A DNA stretch of 64,000 nucleotides from Polytrichum commune (GCA_950295325.1 OX485804.1:22754001-22818000), one strand, 5' to 3'. Counted from the stretch's first letter, positions 12,149 to 24,671 are shown. Numbers and translations: made by a program. The notes: generated from the sequence alone by a model not told the origin.

Positions 12149-12945
12149 CATATGGTGTGCACCAACTTGTGATTACATTCTCATCTTTGAATTGCGGGTG
12201 CGACGAGTACGCGCGCCTTTCTCCACAAAACAGTTGTGATGACCTTGTTGCTTCACGTGGCCCAGCAACTTCGGCGTACGCTTTGATGAAAGATACACGT
12301 CGAACACTACAAAGTTGGAGTCTACGTCGCTTGGATACACAGGTGAGCAATCGAAGGTGTTGTTTATATCTCCTTCGTCGTTGTTTTCATACCATTCAGC
12401 AGTCTGGTGCTCTTGATACAGAAATAACTTAATTAGTGAAAAGCAGGACGTGAATTATATTACGATCGTTTGGTGAGAGGAGACAGGTCCTGGAAGTTGG
12501 AGGTGATCGCTTGTTGTTTTGTTTTGTTTTGTAAACAAATGGATTTTGGTGTTTTGTGTACGATTTTCATATGGTGTCCACCAACTTGTAGTTACATTGT
12601 CATCTTTCAATCGCGGATGCGACGAGTGGGCCTTTCTCCACAAACAGTTGTGATGACTTTGTTGCTTGCAGCTTCACGAGGACCACTAGCTTCTGCGTAG
12701 CTATCCACTTTGGCGACCCACGTAGGAAACCTACTGCAAAGATTGAGGATTCTTCGAATTCGCTTGGACACAAAAGTGAGCGATTGAAGGTGTTCATATT
12801 GATCATCTTCTTCGCAACTCTTGTTTTCATTTCATTCAGTGTCATGGACTGGGCACATAAAGGTTAACGATGAGCAGTGTCTGCCTCATGTGTTCGACAT
12901 AGATTTACACTGCCGTACACACACACAGGTGATCGATTGTCGAAG
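12149..12945 (+). repeat. Tandem ~420-bp promoter/first-exon modules, two copies (unit 2)
   Basis: Copies start near 12149 and 12568 with the CATATGGTGT and CCAACTTGT landmarks and contain the same GATGCGACGAGT and GAACACT blocks as unit 1. The first ends in a good donor (CACAG/GTGAGC, 12340-12348). A third, diverged donor-like end (CACAG/GTGATC) lies near 12929. Confidence 0.7.
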
Positions 12946-13106
12946 TAGTTGATGTTCTACTTGTGTATGTTTTTTTAATCTGTTGGAATTTGGGGGTTTT
13001 TGTAAAGCAGTGCCATCATGTTTGTGTCGATGTTCCTATTGAGACTGTAAGAGTTGGGAAGTGATGGAAAAGACCGATTCACCATCTGATCACTTGTTCT
13101 ATGCAG

Positions 13107-13902
13107 ATGGAGCGCAGCATGAAGGCTGATCATCCGGAATGTAGAGTAACTCCACGTAAACGGCCAAGGCATGTACCTGAATTACTACCCCGCAGTTGAA
13201 ATTCTTATGAGAATATTGTAAGACTTTTCTACAATTTAAGAACTCAACAAACCAATTAAACAATTGCATCTAATTGTATGTTCTCTACTGGCATGGCACA
13301 GGACCTCGTCCAACAGGTTGACAAAGATACGGGAGAAGAGGCCAGACAAATTGCTCAAATCACTTGACAAGTAAGTTCAAACGACCAAGTGGCATTTCTG
13401 TAAATAATCCGACAAAATAAGAGTAATTGACACATAAGCTAGAAAAATTTGATAAAAATCTTTAATCTAAGCTCCTGTACGTCAGTTTCTCACGTTCAGG
13501 TCGTGATGGCGATTGCGTACTATTACCTCAATTCCTTCATCGAAGTGATTTGACCTTGATTGCATTTTTTTTCATCATATTGATCGATTTGACCTGGACG
13601 TCGTGACAAATATCAAGTTGGTTACAGTCGACAGGTTGGGTTTCAGGCATGACTGCAGTGAATTTATGCAAGCACTGACGCTCTTGTCACCTTGACTTGA
13701 GATCAGAAGGCCCGCGGAGCAGATCATGAATATAGATTCTACCTCAGGTGCCACGGCAAGTCGCATCTGTCACAACGAGTTGCAGAGCCTCCCGAATCCG
13801 TCTACCCCCACTGATGAGGAGCTGTACAATCTCCGCTTACTTGCTAGTGTTTGTGAGGAAGCCAATAATTGTGCCCGACAGACTACAATGTGGAAAAGTT
13901 GA
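13107..13902 (+). CDS. Shortened paralogue of the 5497-8647 gene, three exons, 108 aa
   Basis: Exons 13107-13168, 13302-13370 and 13707-13902 are in phase and total 327 nt. The first exon starts with ATG directly at the acceptor and already contains the RKRPR basic patch, so the five exons equivalent to unit 1 exons 2-5 and most of exon 1 are missing. The first intron again has a GC donor (CCAAG/GCATGT). The C-terminal exon matches unit 1 (ELQSLPN, ELYNLRLLASVCEEAN), but the stop is displaced by a few codons. Function is unknown; it may be a truncated paralogue or a pseudogene on its way out. The copia insertion lies 168 bp after the stop. Confidence 0.5.
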
Positions 13903-14064
13903 GGACATCTTGAACCCAACAGCAGCAACATCCTGTGGATACAGAATGAGGGCGGACGATGAGGAATTAAATTTCATGATGAATCATTACTGGCCTTCAG
14001 TCGATCACGAAGATTGCTTAATTTCGTGTCCACCTGACAAGTGGGGTCTGATCTGTATGCAGAG

Positions 14065-14069
14065 GCCAG
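14065..14069. repeat. Target-site duplication, left copy (GCCAG)
   Basis: GCCAG directly precedes the 5' LTR and is repeated at 20860-20864 directly after the 3' LTR. Five base pairs is the usual length for Ty1/copia integrases. Confidence 0.95.
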
Positions 14070-14535
14070 TGTTAGAGAATTAGTATTAGAACTAATTAGA
14101 AACAATCTGATGTATAACCAGATTAGCCATTTGAGGCTTAAGGTGTGAACCATATGAGGACTTAGGGTGGATACCCGGCAGTCCAGGGTATTACCTAATT
14201 AACTACACCCTGAACACTTAGTAGGGTATAAGCAATTAACTCAGTATTAGTTAAGGGAACCCAGCAGGGTATCCCGAGGGTATCAGTCCCTCTTAGATAG
14301 TGTAGATAGATGGTTAACCTCGGATATCACGAGGGTATAGACCAAGACATCAGCCTGGTTAGTATGGCCAGCCACCTACGTGCAATCAGATGGTGCCAAG
14401 TGTCATGAACCATTATTTTATTAATTTCATACAATATACATACCCTGCTCTACTGTATGCAGGTAGTACTGAATTTGCACCTACATACTGTCCAAAATAC
14501 CTTGTCTACACCATCTGTATTTTTCAGTCTCAACA
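14070..14535 (+). repeat. 5' LTR of the copia element (466 bp)
   Basis: Starts TGTTAGAGAATTAGTATTAG and ends CAGTCTCAACA. It lacks the 23-bp duplication seen in the 3' LTR, and carries CCCGGC where the 3' LTR has CCTAGC. Confidence 0.96.
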
Positions 14536-14556
14536 CGTTATCAGCACTCGCTCCTG
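14536..14556 (+). other. Probable primer-binding site
   Basis: The sequence after the 5' LTR reads CGTTATCAGCACTCGCTCC. TTATCAGCAC directly after an LTR ending in AACA is common in plant copia elements and is usually read as pairing with an internal part of initiator-Met tRNA. The assignment rests on position and resemblance. Confidence 0.55.
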
Positions 14557-15865
14557 GCTACATACTTTCTACTTCTAAGTTCTACACCTACTCTCCGTAT
14601 ATACGTATACTCTGATAGATACTCTTGTGAGGACCTGAACGATCACTTGAGTGAATTCTTGTAGACTTCTTATACACATGTATATATAGCACATTTTGAT
14701 CCACCTGACACCACATAGACACAGGATCCACATTCTGATACATTTTCACTAGATCAGAATCCCTTTTTCATTTTTCCTGGATCACCTCTCTACAATCTGA
14801 AACGTTATAATGTCAAAATTTCTTTAGACTAGATTTTACTCTCCTCTTTTTCCTGTCTACAGAAGTGTTATGCTGCCCAAATTTCCAGTTCACAATCTCA
14901 TCTCCTGCCTATAGCAACGTTATACTGCCGAAATTTTCCAGATTTACAGCCTAAAAATCAAACATAGGACTGTTATGCTGCTCAAAATGCTGACCAATCC
15001 TACTACCTGGTTTTATTCTCCCATCTTTCATTTTTATATATATACCGCTGTTTTTTTTCTGCCAGTAATACTAACTTCTGTTTATTTATTTTTGCTTTCT
15101 GACTTGGCATATATATATACATATATATATACAGTACAAACTTGCTGTTAAACTTTGTTTTAAACTGTATTTACTAACCTGTTGTGATATATATATTATA
15201 CATATATATATATATCCATACTAACTTCTATATATATATATATATATATTCTATTTTGTACTAATCACTTATATATATACATATACATATACATATATAT
15301 ATATCTTTCTGTTTTAATTTACTGAAATATTTTATTTCAAAAACTAACCTTTCTTTTATCTTATATATATATTTTGCCTATATATATATATATATATATA
15401 TCTGTTGAATATACATATAATCTGTATATTTTCTGTTTATACTAACCTGTTTCGGATACTCGTTTATGTACCGAAACTCTGCCAAAATTCTGTAAGAATT
15501 TTCTACACCCACTAACCTTCTCATAAACCCTACTTTTACCTAACTTTATTTTCTCTGTCTATACATATATCTTGTTTATCTAAAAACTATCTGTCTGACT
15601 CAAATACTGTTTATATAGTTTCTGTCCACCTAGATAATATCTGTGTATACCCTGTTCTACCTATATACTGTCTAAATATACCCTGTTTAGTTACATAACA
15701 CCTGTATCATTTATATCCATCTCTGTATACACCCTGTTAACATTCTGCCCTTAGAAATAACCCCATCTATATTTCCAGTAAATACAAGACTATATTTCTA
15801 TTCTGTTTGTACCAATCATAACTACCTAAATACTGTCCAATTAGCTGAACAAACTGTTATAAAAT
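14557..15865 (+). other. Untranslated leader of the copia element, TA-microsatellite rich
   Basis: About 1.3 kb without long frames, biased to C and T on the plus strand with many CTGTTTATA-like words and several (TA)n tracts (15109-15420). No gene is visible. The 5' leader is long for a copia element. Confidence 0.7.
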
Positions 15866-18800
15866 ATGGCCGAGTCTAGACTTCAGAATCTCTTATTTTC
15901 ACCCTTAAAGGCAGACAGATCTAACTTTCTGGAATGGATCAATGACGCCAAAACAGTATTATGTGCCGAAGACTTAGCTAAAACTCTCACACATAATGTA
16001 CCAGAATCCTTACCCTCTACCCCAGATGATGAAGCTAATGTTGTTCCTCCTGTTATTCCCGAGGTACCTGCCGTATCCAAATGGCAAGCACTTGCACTAC
16101 TTCGTCACCACATGGACCAATCCCTTCGACTGCAGTATCTGGAGGTAGATGATCCAGCGGACCTGTGGACCAAATTACAAGCCCGCTTTGACCATCAGCA
16201 AGTCATTTTTCTCCCACAAGCTCGCACGGATTGGACGAATCTACGCGTTTTGGACTTCCCCGACTTCGCCACATTCAACTTTGAACTTCACCGCATCGTG
16301 GCGCAGCTCCGACTGTGCGGCCAACGCGTAACTGAGGCTGAGATGGTGGAGAAGACCTTGTCAACATTCCCTCCAGCCACGGCGATATTATCTCAACAAT
16401 ATCGGAACATGAAGTTCAAGAAACATTCGAACTTGATGTCACACCTGCTGCTGGCGGAGAAACACCAACAACTGTTGCTGAGGAATGCCGAATCCCGCCC
16501 CGCACGCGAAGTACATAACACAGCAGTTGCCCCGGATCATTCTACCACCATGGTAGAAGCGCACGCTGCCGAAGCCTCTAGAAGACCTCCTAAAGGTTCT
16601 TATCGAAAATCCTACCCATCTCACCCCGCAAGAGAGACGCGAGCCTATGGCAAGAGTGATGCGCATAAGGGGTATAACAAAAGAGATGAACACGTAAGAA
16701 GAGAACCCCCTAGGCCCCGAACCAACCAGTTTAAACCTAGGACCTTTACCCCTAGGCAATTCCAAGGCAACTGTCATAAATGCGGGCGTAAGGGTCATTT
16801 TGCTAAAGATTGTAGGGCCCCGTCTTATATCACCAACATGTATAGAGAACTCCAACAACTCCGAACCCAGAATAGACAGGCCTACAACTTTGAAAACCCC
16901 CATTCCAACCCCGCCCCGGATACCGACAACATTGAAAACTACATGACTATCTATGAGAAGCACTCATCCAACCCCAATGAGGCTCTCCTAGATAGTGCAT
17001 CAACCCATACTATCCTTACGAACCCCAAATTTTTCCATTTCAGAGGAAATGATGAACCCTGGCAACATTGTACGATAGTTACAATGGCCGGAAGCCGAAA
17101 TATCAGATTTCGGGAGGGCCGGGCAACGGTGATATTGCCCGGGGGATTCCCCCTCAATTGCGAAAGAGCAATGTACGCCCCAGACGCCCCGAGGAGCCTG
17201 ATCAGCTATCGGGATCTGAGGGCCAGGAATATCCACGTTTCTACTGCAGTGGAAAATGATGAAGAGGTTCTGGAGCTCAGGCAAGGGCTGATGATCCTTG
17301 CCACCGCGAAAGCGGGAGACGACGGCCTATATAAGATTGTCATAAATTCCCTTGACAATGAAAGCCCCGTCTCACTGATAGATGAGGAAGAGGTGTGCAT
17401 GGCTGCTTGGGCTGGAGACCCTGAAGTAATACGCCGCAACCTGGCGCAGGGAGTGTCTGTTGACACTAAAGCCAAGCCTGATTTATGGTATGAGAGGTTA
17501 GGACATCCGGGCACAACCATTTTTCGCCGGATGATTCCTTTGTTGAAAGGTCATAACCTAGTAACAGCAGATTCAGGAAAAACACATGAATGTGTTGCAT
17601 GTATTAAGGGGAAATACATCAAAAAGCCTTCAAAATGGAAATTGCCAACTGAATTACCTCCACCCCTTTATAGGCTTCATGGGAATATATGCGGACCTAT
17701 TAACCCACCATCAGGAACCTTCCGATACTACCTTGTGCTAGTAGATGCATCCGGAAGTCATTTTGAGGTCGCGCTACTCCCCACCCGTAATATGGCATTC
17801 CCAAGGCTTTTAGCGATCATCCTTCGCTATAGAAACCATTTCCCTGAACATCCAATTAAATATCTACGCATGGACAATGCCCAGGAATTTAAATCCCATG
17901 CTTTTGAGGACTATTGTACAGCAACAGGGATTGCATTAACTTACTCGGTGCCTTATGAGCATGAACAAAACGGGCTAGCTGAGGCATTCGTAAAGAAAAT
18001 CCAACTAATTGCTAGACCCCTGCTATTACATGCCAAATTACCTTCTAACATGTGGGGCCATGCCATGTTACATGCAACATCATTACTAAAACTGCGACCA
18101 ACCTTATTAAATATCCAAACCCCGCAAGAGCTGCTATCTGGGAGACCACCTGATATTTCCCATCTCCGAGTTTTCGGCTGCCAAGTCTGGGTACCCACAC
18201 CAGATCCACATCGACATACCATTGGCGCACACCGCCAAGAGGGTGTTTATGTCGGGTTTGACTCACCTTCGATTATTCGATACCTAAACCCTTTAACTAC
18301 CACCCTTTACAAAACCAGATTCGCAAACTCTCGCTTTATTGAAACCAAATTCCCAACCATAAACCTACCTACAATCCCAACCACCCTAAACTTTGGTGCA
18401 CCAGAGTCCTTAACTATGAACCCTGACCCCCCAACCTCATTACCCAACAAAGAAGTTATTAAACTTCTACAACTACGTCAACTGGCCGAATCCACCCCCG
18501 ACGGATTTTCATCCCAACCTAGGATAATACGCAACCCATTACCCGGGACAGGCCATATCCTACCTAGAAAACGACCTGAACCACATTTATTCGAATCCCA
18601 GCCATATAAACATCCTAAAATACATTATACAACCGAGTCTATTGACTCGATACCTGAACCTGACCCAAAAACCTTAGATCAGGCTATGACTAGGACTGAC
18701 TGGCCTAACTGGAAGGCAACAATTGAGACAGAATATGAATCTTTGAGAAAACATGGCGTTTTTGCAGAATTAGCCACAGATTTACCACATCAGCCCATAG

Positions 18801-20278
18801 GCCATAAGCTAATTTTCACCAGAAAGTTAGATTCTCAAGGAAATACCCTTAGATACAAAGTCAGACTTGTGGCCCAGGGCTTCACCCAAAGACCAGGTAT
18901 AGACTATGAGGAGACCTATTCACCTGTAATGGACACAGTATCATTTAGATACCTTTTAGCTCTTTCTGTCCAACTGTCCTTAAAAATATATTTAATGGAC
19001 GTAGTAACAGCCTATTTACATGGAAATTTAGACACAAAATTATACTTAAAACCTCCCCCTGGATTTCTGAAATCTACCCCTAACCCAAAACCTGGTAGAT
19101 TTTCTGGACTTAGAATCTGTAAAGCATTATATGGTCTGAAATAATCCGGGAGGGCCTGGTATCATCATCTGTGTCATTTCCTGATTGCCCAAGGCTTTGT
19201 TCATAATAATATATTACCTTGTATATTTACATATACTACACCTGCTGGCTTTGTCATTTTAGCTGTTTATGTTGATGATCTAAATATATTGGGAACACCA
19301 GAATTATGTACATATGCCCAACATATCCTCACCCAACACTTTGATATGAAGTACCTAGGCCAGACTTCTTATTGCCTAGGATTACAGATCCAATACATAC
19401 CTAATGGTGGCATCTTGTTGCACCAACAAACCTATACCCAGAAAATCCTCAAATCATTCAACATGGATCAGGCAAATCCGTTAGCAGCCCCGATGATAGG
19501 GCCTAGTAAGACTAACGATGATCCTTACCAACCTCGTGAGGAGGAGGAGGAGGTAGTTGATAAAACTGGGTACCTCACAGCGGTTGGTGCGTTAACTTAC
19601 CTTACAACCCATACTAGACCGGATATTGCATTTGCAACCAGGATCTTAGCTAGACATAGCCAAGCCCCAACTCAAAGACATTGGAATGGAATTAAACATT
19701 TGATGAGGTACTTACGCGGGACATTTGACCTTGGCTTATATTATCACAAATATGACCAACCAGAAATCAAGGGTTTTGCATATTCTGGGTTTAAGACTGA
19801 TGTGAATGCAGGAAAGTCCCAGACAGGCTACATTTTTCTAAAATGCGGTGCTCCTATTTCGTGGAAATCCACGAAACAAATTGTCACGGCCACATCAACG
19901 AATCATGCTGAACTTTTGGCGTTTCATGAAGCTGCCCGCGAGACTGTATGGCTAAGGACGATGGAAGGAGTTATGGACCAGCAATGCAAACTCCGAATTT
20001 TGAATCAGCCTACAGTAGTGTACGAAGACAACTCAGCATGTGTACGACAGATGGCAGCTGGGTTCATAAAAGCTGATAGAACTAAACATGTTAGCCCACA
20101 TATTTTTGGTTTCACTCAAGATCTGATTGAACAAAAACAATTAAGTATTGTAAAGATCAAGTCAGAAAACAATGTTGCTGACATGTTGACAAAAGCTTTA
20201 CCTACTTATAAATATAGGAAGCTAGTACATGCAGCTGGACTTAGAATGCTCCATGAATTAACCTCATCTGGTAATTAG
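15866..20278 (+). pseudogene. Copia Gag-Pol polyprotein with a nonsense codon and lost catalytic residues
   Basis: The frame runs from ATG 15866 to TAG 20276-20278, interrupted once by TAA at 19142-19144 directly after LYGLK in RT, where the family usually has Gln. Visible parts: Gag; CCHC zinc knuckle at residues 303-316; aspartic protease DSAS at about 376; GAG-pre-integrase HPG and CVAC; integrase core with the second Asp (RMDN) and Glu (QNGLAE) present, but HGN (residue 607) where HGD is expected for the first catalytic Asp; RT with YVDD at 19268-19279, after the stop; RNase H with FAY at 19781-19783, where the first catalytic Asp is expected. The protein would normally be cleaved into capsid, protease, integrase and RT. 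This copy cannot make them all, so it is a pseudogene that could at most be mobilised in trans. Confidence 0.93.
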
Positions 20279-20360
20279 CACTCTTTTCTCTAGTTAAGGT
20301 TTTTTCCCAAAATCTGGGTTTTACTTAACAAGAGTTTTTAACGAGGCTAATCCATCAGAT

Positions 20361-20370
20361 TGAGGAGGAG
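20361..20370 (+). other. Polypurine tract
   Basis: TGAGGAGGAG lies immediately before the 3' LTR, the standard position for plus-strand priming. Confidence 0.85.
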
Positions 20371-20859
20371 TGTTAGAGAATTAGTATTAGAACTAATTAG
20401 AAACAATCTGATGTATAACCAGATTAGCCATTTGAGGCTTAAGGTGTGAACCATATGAGGACTTAGGGTGTAAGCCATTTGAGGCTTAGGGTGGATACCT
20501 AGCAGTCCAGGGTATTACCTAATTACCTACACCCTGAACACTTAGTAGGGTATAAGCAATTAACTCAGTATTAGTTAAGGGAACCCAGCAGGGTATCCCG
20601 AGGGTATCAGTCCCTCTTAGATAGTGTAGATAGATGGTTAACCTCGGATATCACGAGGGTATAGACCAGGACATCAGCCTGGTTAGTATGGCCAGCCACC
20701 TACGTGCAATCAGATGGTGCCAAGTGTCATGAACCATTATTTTATTAATTTCATACAATATACATACCCTGCTCTACTGTATGCAGGTAGTACTGAATTT
20801 GCACCTACATACTGTCCAAAATACCTTGTCTACACCATCTGTATTTTTCAGTCTCAACA
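20371..20859 (+). repeat. 3' LTR of the copia element (489 bp)
   Basis: Identical to the 5' LTR apart from four substitutions and a 23-bp extra segment near 20470 that repeats the neighbouring AGCCATTTGAGGCTTAGGGT motif. It ends CTCAACA and is followed by GCCAG. Confidence 0.96.
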
Positions 20860-20864
20860 GCCAG
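20860..20864. repeat. Target-site duplication, right copy (GCCAG)
   Basis: Matches 14065-14069. The following CATTTGATTTGTGGAACATT continues the unit 2 sequence homologous to 8862-8883 of unit 1. Confidence 0.95.
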
Positions 20865-21560
20865 CATTTGATTTGTGGAACATTTTGTAGACCAGGAAGA
20901 CATCAATTGGCAAGCAGGGTGGCAGCTGGAAGTCATTGTCACTGAATCTCATCTTTATCTGGATTTTCAGATCACAATATTTTTCGTTTCAATAAGCAGT
21001 TTTCCATCACAATACCCTGCATGGTGAATTGTCCAGATGCATGAGCTGCAAAATATCATGGCTGCCAACTCTCATGGCTTCTTGTAACTTGGACATTAAG
21101 TTAGAAATGGTGAGTTGTAACGATATCTGTTAATTTGTCGCGAAGTTCATGCTGTTTACATGCTTCAATGACAAGATAACCATTCCTTAGTTTTCACAAG
21201 GTGCACATATATGTCAAGTTTTCTAAATACTGTAGAGAGTTGCAACCAGTAGCATAACTTTATTATAATAATGTTATGCTACTATCGACCGTTCCATTCT
21301 AATAATATTCAATGATAGTGCTTCACCCGAGTTTATAAGGTTGAATGAATCTGTTTGTAAGAGAATAACCATGGTATAGTACCCGCGTTTAATTATTATC
21401 TGATAGATTCCCGGGCTCATCCACCTTCCATACTCAGCTGAATAATGTTATCAGAGTACTGCTTCCTGCCAATCCTTTCTTTGGAGCATTATGAAATTGT
21501 TTGTCTACACAAATCCTACTTCTGGAGCAGTAAATCAGGCGATCTTCATTTATGTAGAGC

Positions 21561-23439
21561 ATTAGCCCCCAGGTGGCAACTGTTCTTGTTAGAACAGTTA
21601 CTTCTAAATCATTTCTAGTACTTCAAGAATGGATTGATGGTTTGTTCTCTCACAAAAAGGAAAAACATGCATGGAAAGTGGGCATTGGGAGGAATCCACT
21701 CATATGCTTTGTGTTTGAATAAGAGAAGGTTTGCATTCTCAAATGGCAGCTCTAAATAGAAACAACAGTTTTGAATTTCTAATCTAGGCATGACCATCTG
21801 GACCCCCTAGGTGAACTTGAACTTCGCTTCTAAGAAATTGCATAAAATGTCTTAGAATTATTATTGAACTTGAAAGTGCTTGCAATGCAAAAGTTGTAGC
21901 TCCAGAAAAGTGCTTCTTGAAAATGGTTTAGCAACTCCATACCAAGTTCTAAAGATGCTGACACTTGCGAGTGTTGTAGAGTATATTACGACCTCATTGT
22001 AGGTATTGATCTACTCACATGCGCTCATGCTAAATATCTTTTAAATTGATCTTTAGGTAAAATTAGACCAAGGTCTAGTCCAGTTTTACATCATGTTTCT
22101 ATGATAGGATCCTCCTATAGAACTATATGCATAGATGATAATGATGATATCGAAACCTTGGGTTGGCAACTCCCACATGAATTGCAAGGTCTTCCACATT
22201 AACACATGGGATATAGTGGTTTATTGATGGTTTATAAATCTATAAGCCACCCTAATCTCCAACCCATACATGAAAATCCAGTGGACTAGTCAAGGTATTT
22301 TTAACATAGTGCACATTAACTTTCTAGCCACAATGTTAGGTGCAATTGTTGTGGGTTATGGAATTTGTGAGAGCCCTCCCACATACTCTAATAATAGTTT
22401 CTCAATGCGCTAATTGACATATGTTGCTAGAGGTGAGGTACTAGATATTAGGTGCCTACTACACTAACTAGTGCTTGGGGTGAAAATTCCCGCATTATTT
22501 ACACATAGGACTGGGTAGGATGAGTGGAAATCTTTTGGATCTTGAATATAAGATAAAGTATAATACAAGTATCATAAGATACTGATAAGTATTTTAACAT
22601 AAATTCATAATTAATATGTATTAAGTTGACAAAAATGATTGGGTTGGGGTAGGCAACCATTGCCCCTCTCCTATGCGTATCCTAACTTTTTGTATTCTAG
22701 ACTTATGAGATATTATAAAACACATTAGAATGTACTTTTTCCTTCTTCCAAGTATGTATCTCTACAGTGCACTCTAAACTCCATAATGTCAACCTCCTTA
22801 ATGTCACTCCTTTCTTTTATATCCCAAACCCTAAGAAACAAATGTTCTTAGTATAAAATTCCCTTTATGTTGTCACGATTCCTCCCATATATCACAGGTT
22901 TTGACATTTGAAATAAATCACCAAAGAATTCAAACCCCATGCTCGCATGCACCACATTATCCTCATTGTAAGTATTATCATTATTGCAATGTTGACTTTG
23001 TTTTATTCCATAATATCAAATGCTACACTAATTCTCTTTCATCACGCATCCTTGTTAACACTATAGAATTACTCCTTAATATCACATGCACTTTGGTTGC
23101 CACAAGTGTGATATTACTGAGTTCATAATGTACTTATATGTGCTACTTAAGGTTCTACACCAATGCTTTTACTATTGTACTAGCGTGTATAGACACCTTA
23201 TTGTTTAGATTAGATGATTAGCATTGTAGAAGAACTTAGAAGCTAGTTAATAGAATAGAACTATCTGGAAGGTTCGTCACAAGGATGAATGTTCACTTAA
23301 TGGATGAACATACTCAAGGAGTCGTCTCTCCCGAAGATACAAACCCTTGTGGAAGATTTATGTCTTCACTTCTGTCTGTAGAGTTTCTATGCATGTCAGT
23401 TGCTGATTACTTGATAATAAAGCGTGTGAGTAGAGTTTA
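21561..23439. other. Intergenic DNA between duplication units 2 and 3
   Basis: No credible coding frame. It contains one copy of a dispersed repeat (22755-23010), listed separately. Confidence 0.55.
22755..23010. repeat. Dispersed repeat, copy A
   Basis: Shares an ordered set of words with 33415-33665: TCAACCTCCTTAATGTCACT, TCCTCCCATATATCACA or a variant, CAAATTCAAACC-like, GCATGCA and CATTGTAA. The family is unknown and I could not find termini. Confidence 0.65.
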
Positions 23440-24067
23440 AGGATCATGGCGTGTACCAATGTGTAAATGTATTTGAGCTTGCTTGTCTGGTTCTATGAAA
23501 CAACACACCTCCTTCATATTGTGTGCACCAACTTGTAATTACGGTCTCATCTTCGAATTGCGGATGCGACGAGTATGCGCGCCTTTCTCCACAAAACACT
23601 TGTGCTGACCTTGTTGCTCGCTGCTTCACGAAGACCACTAGCTTCGGCGTCGTTATACGCTTTGGCGACACACGTAGCAAAATACGTGTGAGATTTCTTC
23701 CACTTCTTTGGGACACAATGGTAAGCGATTGAAGGTGCTCATGTTGATCTTCTTAGTCTTCTTCATGTCTCTTTTGTTTTCATTTCATTCAGCGTTGTGG
23801 TCTTGGCACATAAAAGGTGAACGAAAAGCAGTGTCTGCATTATGTGTTCGACGTAAAATAAATTACACTACAGTTCACACACAGAGGTGAGCGATTTGAA
23901 GTAGTTGTTGTTGTATTTTTTTTAGTGCTTTTGTCATCTGCTGTGAAATATGATTGTTTCTGTAAAGAAGTACCATCATGTGCGAGTCGATGCTCCTAAT
24001 GAGACTGTAAGAGTTAGGAGGTGATGGAAAAAGACTGACTCATCATCTGATCACTTTACCTACGCAG

Positions 24068-24300
24068 AAGACACGCAGCACGGAGGCAGATCATCTGGTT
24101 AAAGGAGATTCACCTGAAAGGCCAAGGCACGTACCTTAGTTTTATTACCCCGCAGTTGTAAGATTTCTGTATGCTTGTAGAATTCCAGAAGAAAATTACT
24201 ATTGCATCTAAGTGTATGTTCGCAACTGGCATAGCATAGGACCTCGTCCAACAGGTTAAAATAGGCATGGGAGAAGAAGGCAAACAAGTTGCAAAGGTCG
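24068..24300 (+). pseudogene. Decayed first gene fragment of unit 3
   Basis: The exon 24068-24126 (after the CTACGCAG acceptor, ending AGGCCAAG/GCACGT) matches the first exon of the unit 2 gene, but both candidate ATG codons are changed to AAG and ACG. The next exon (from 24240, GACCTCGTCCAACAGG) hits a TAA within a few codons. The GC splice donor is retained. It is a relic of the 13107-13902 type. Confidence 0.65.
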
Positions 24301-24671
24301 AGTCTTCTTCGACTTCGTCAGACCACAATGGTAAGATATCGAAGGTGTTCATTTTGATCTTCTTCTTCATTTCTCTTTGTTTTCAATTCGTTCACCGTTC
24401 TGGTCTTGGCACATAAAGGTCAATGAAAAGCAGTGTCTGCATCATGTGTTCGACATAGATCTACACTGCAGAATACACAGAGGTGAGCGATTGAAGTAGT
24501 TGTTGAGCTACTTGTTCATGTTCTGTAAGCTGCTGTTGGAATATGAGGGTTTTTGGAAAACAGTGCTATCATGTGTGAATCGATGCTCCTAATGGGACTG
24601 TAAGAGTTGGGTGGTGATGGAAACGACTGACTCATCATCTGATCACTTTTCCTACGCAGAAGAAACGCAGG

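Larger units (their letters stand above)
14070..20859 (+). mobile_element. Ty1/copia LTR retrotransposon, 6,790 bp, nearly complete but coding-defective
   Basis: The LTRs are TG...CA bounded, with 5-bp target duplications. Order inside is leader, then Gag, protease, integrase, RT and RNase H, which is the copia order (integrase before RT). LTRs differ by four substitutions over 466 aligned bases plus one 23-bp length difference, so insertion is recent. The polyprotein carries a premature stop and at least two catalytic-residue changes (see the pseudogene entry). It sits in the 3' part of duplication unit 2. Confidence 0.96.
11630..21560 (+). repeat. Duplication unit 2, split by a copia retrotransposon
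   Basis: The leader at 11675-11890, two promoter modules (11963-12900), a shortened gene (13107-13902), the conserved second-frame segment to 14069 and, after the retrotransposon, a 3' part from 20860 line up in order with unit 1. Removing 14070-20864 restores the alignment with unit 1 around 8856-8940. Confidence 0.75.

Noticed and set aside
12006-12350. Minus-strand protein family seen in several places (12006-12350, 4533-4733, 3934-4152, 23444-23716)
   Set aside because: The similarity follows from the repeated ~420-bp DNA module; the frames are of unequal extent and the plus strand is open as well, so coding is not demonstrated.
16439-16963. 174-codon minus-strand frame
   Set aside because: Shadow of copia Gag; no known protein features.
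19142-19144. Copia TAA as programmed readthrough
   Set aside because: UAA followed by UCC lacks a known leaky context, and it lies inside the RT domain, where no functional boundary is expected.
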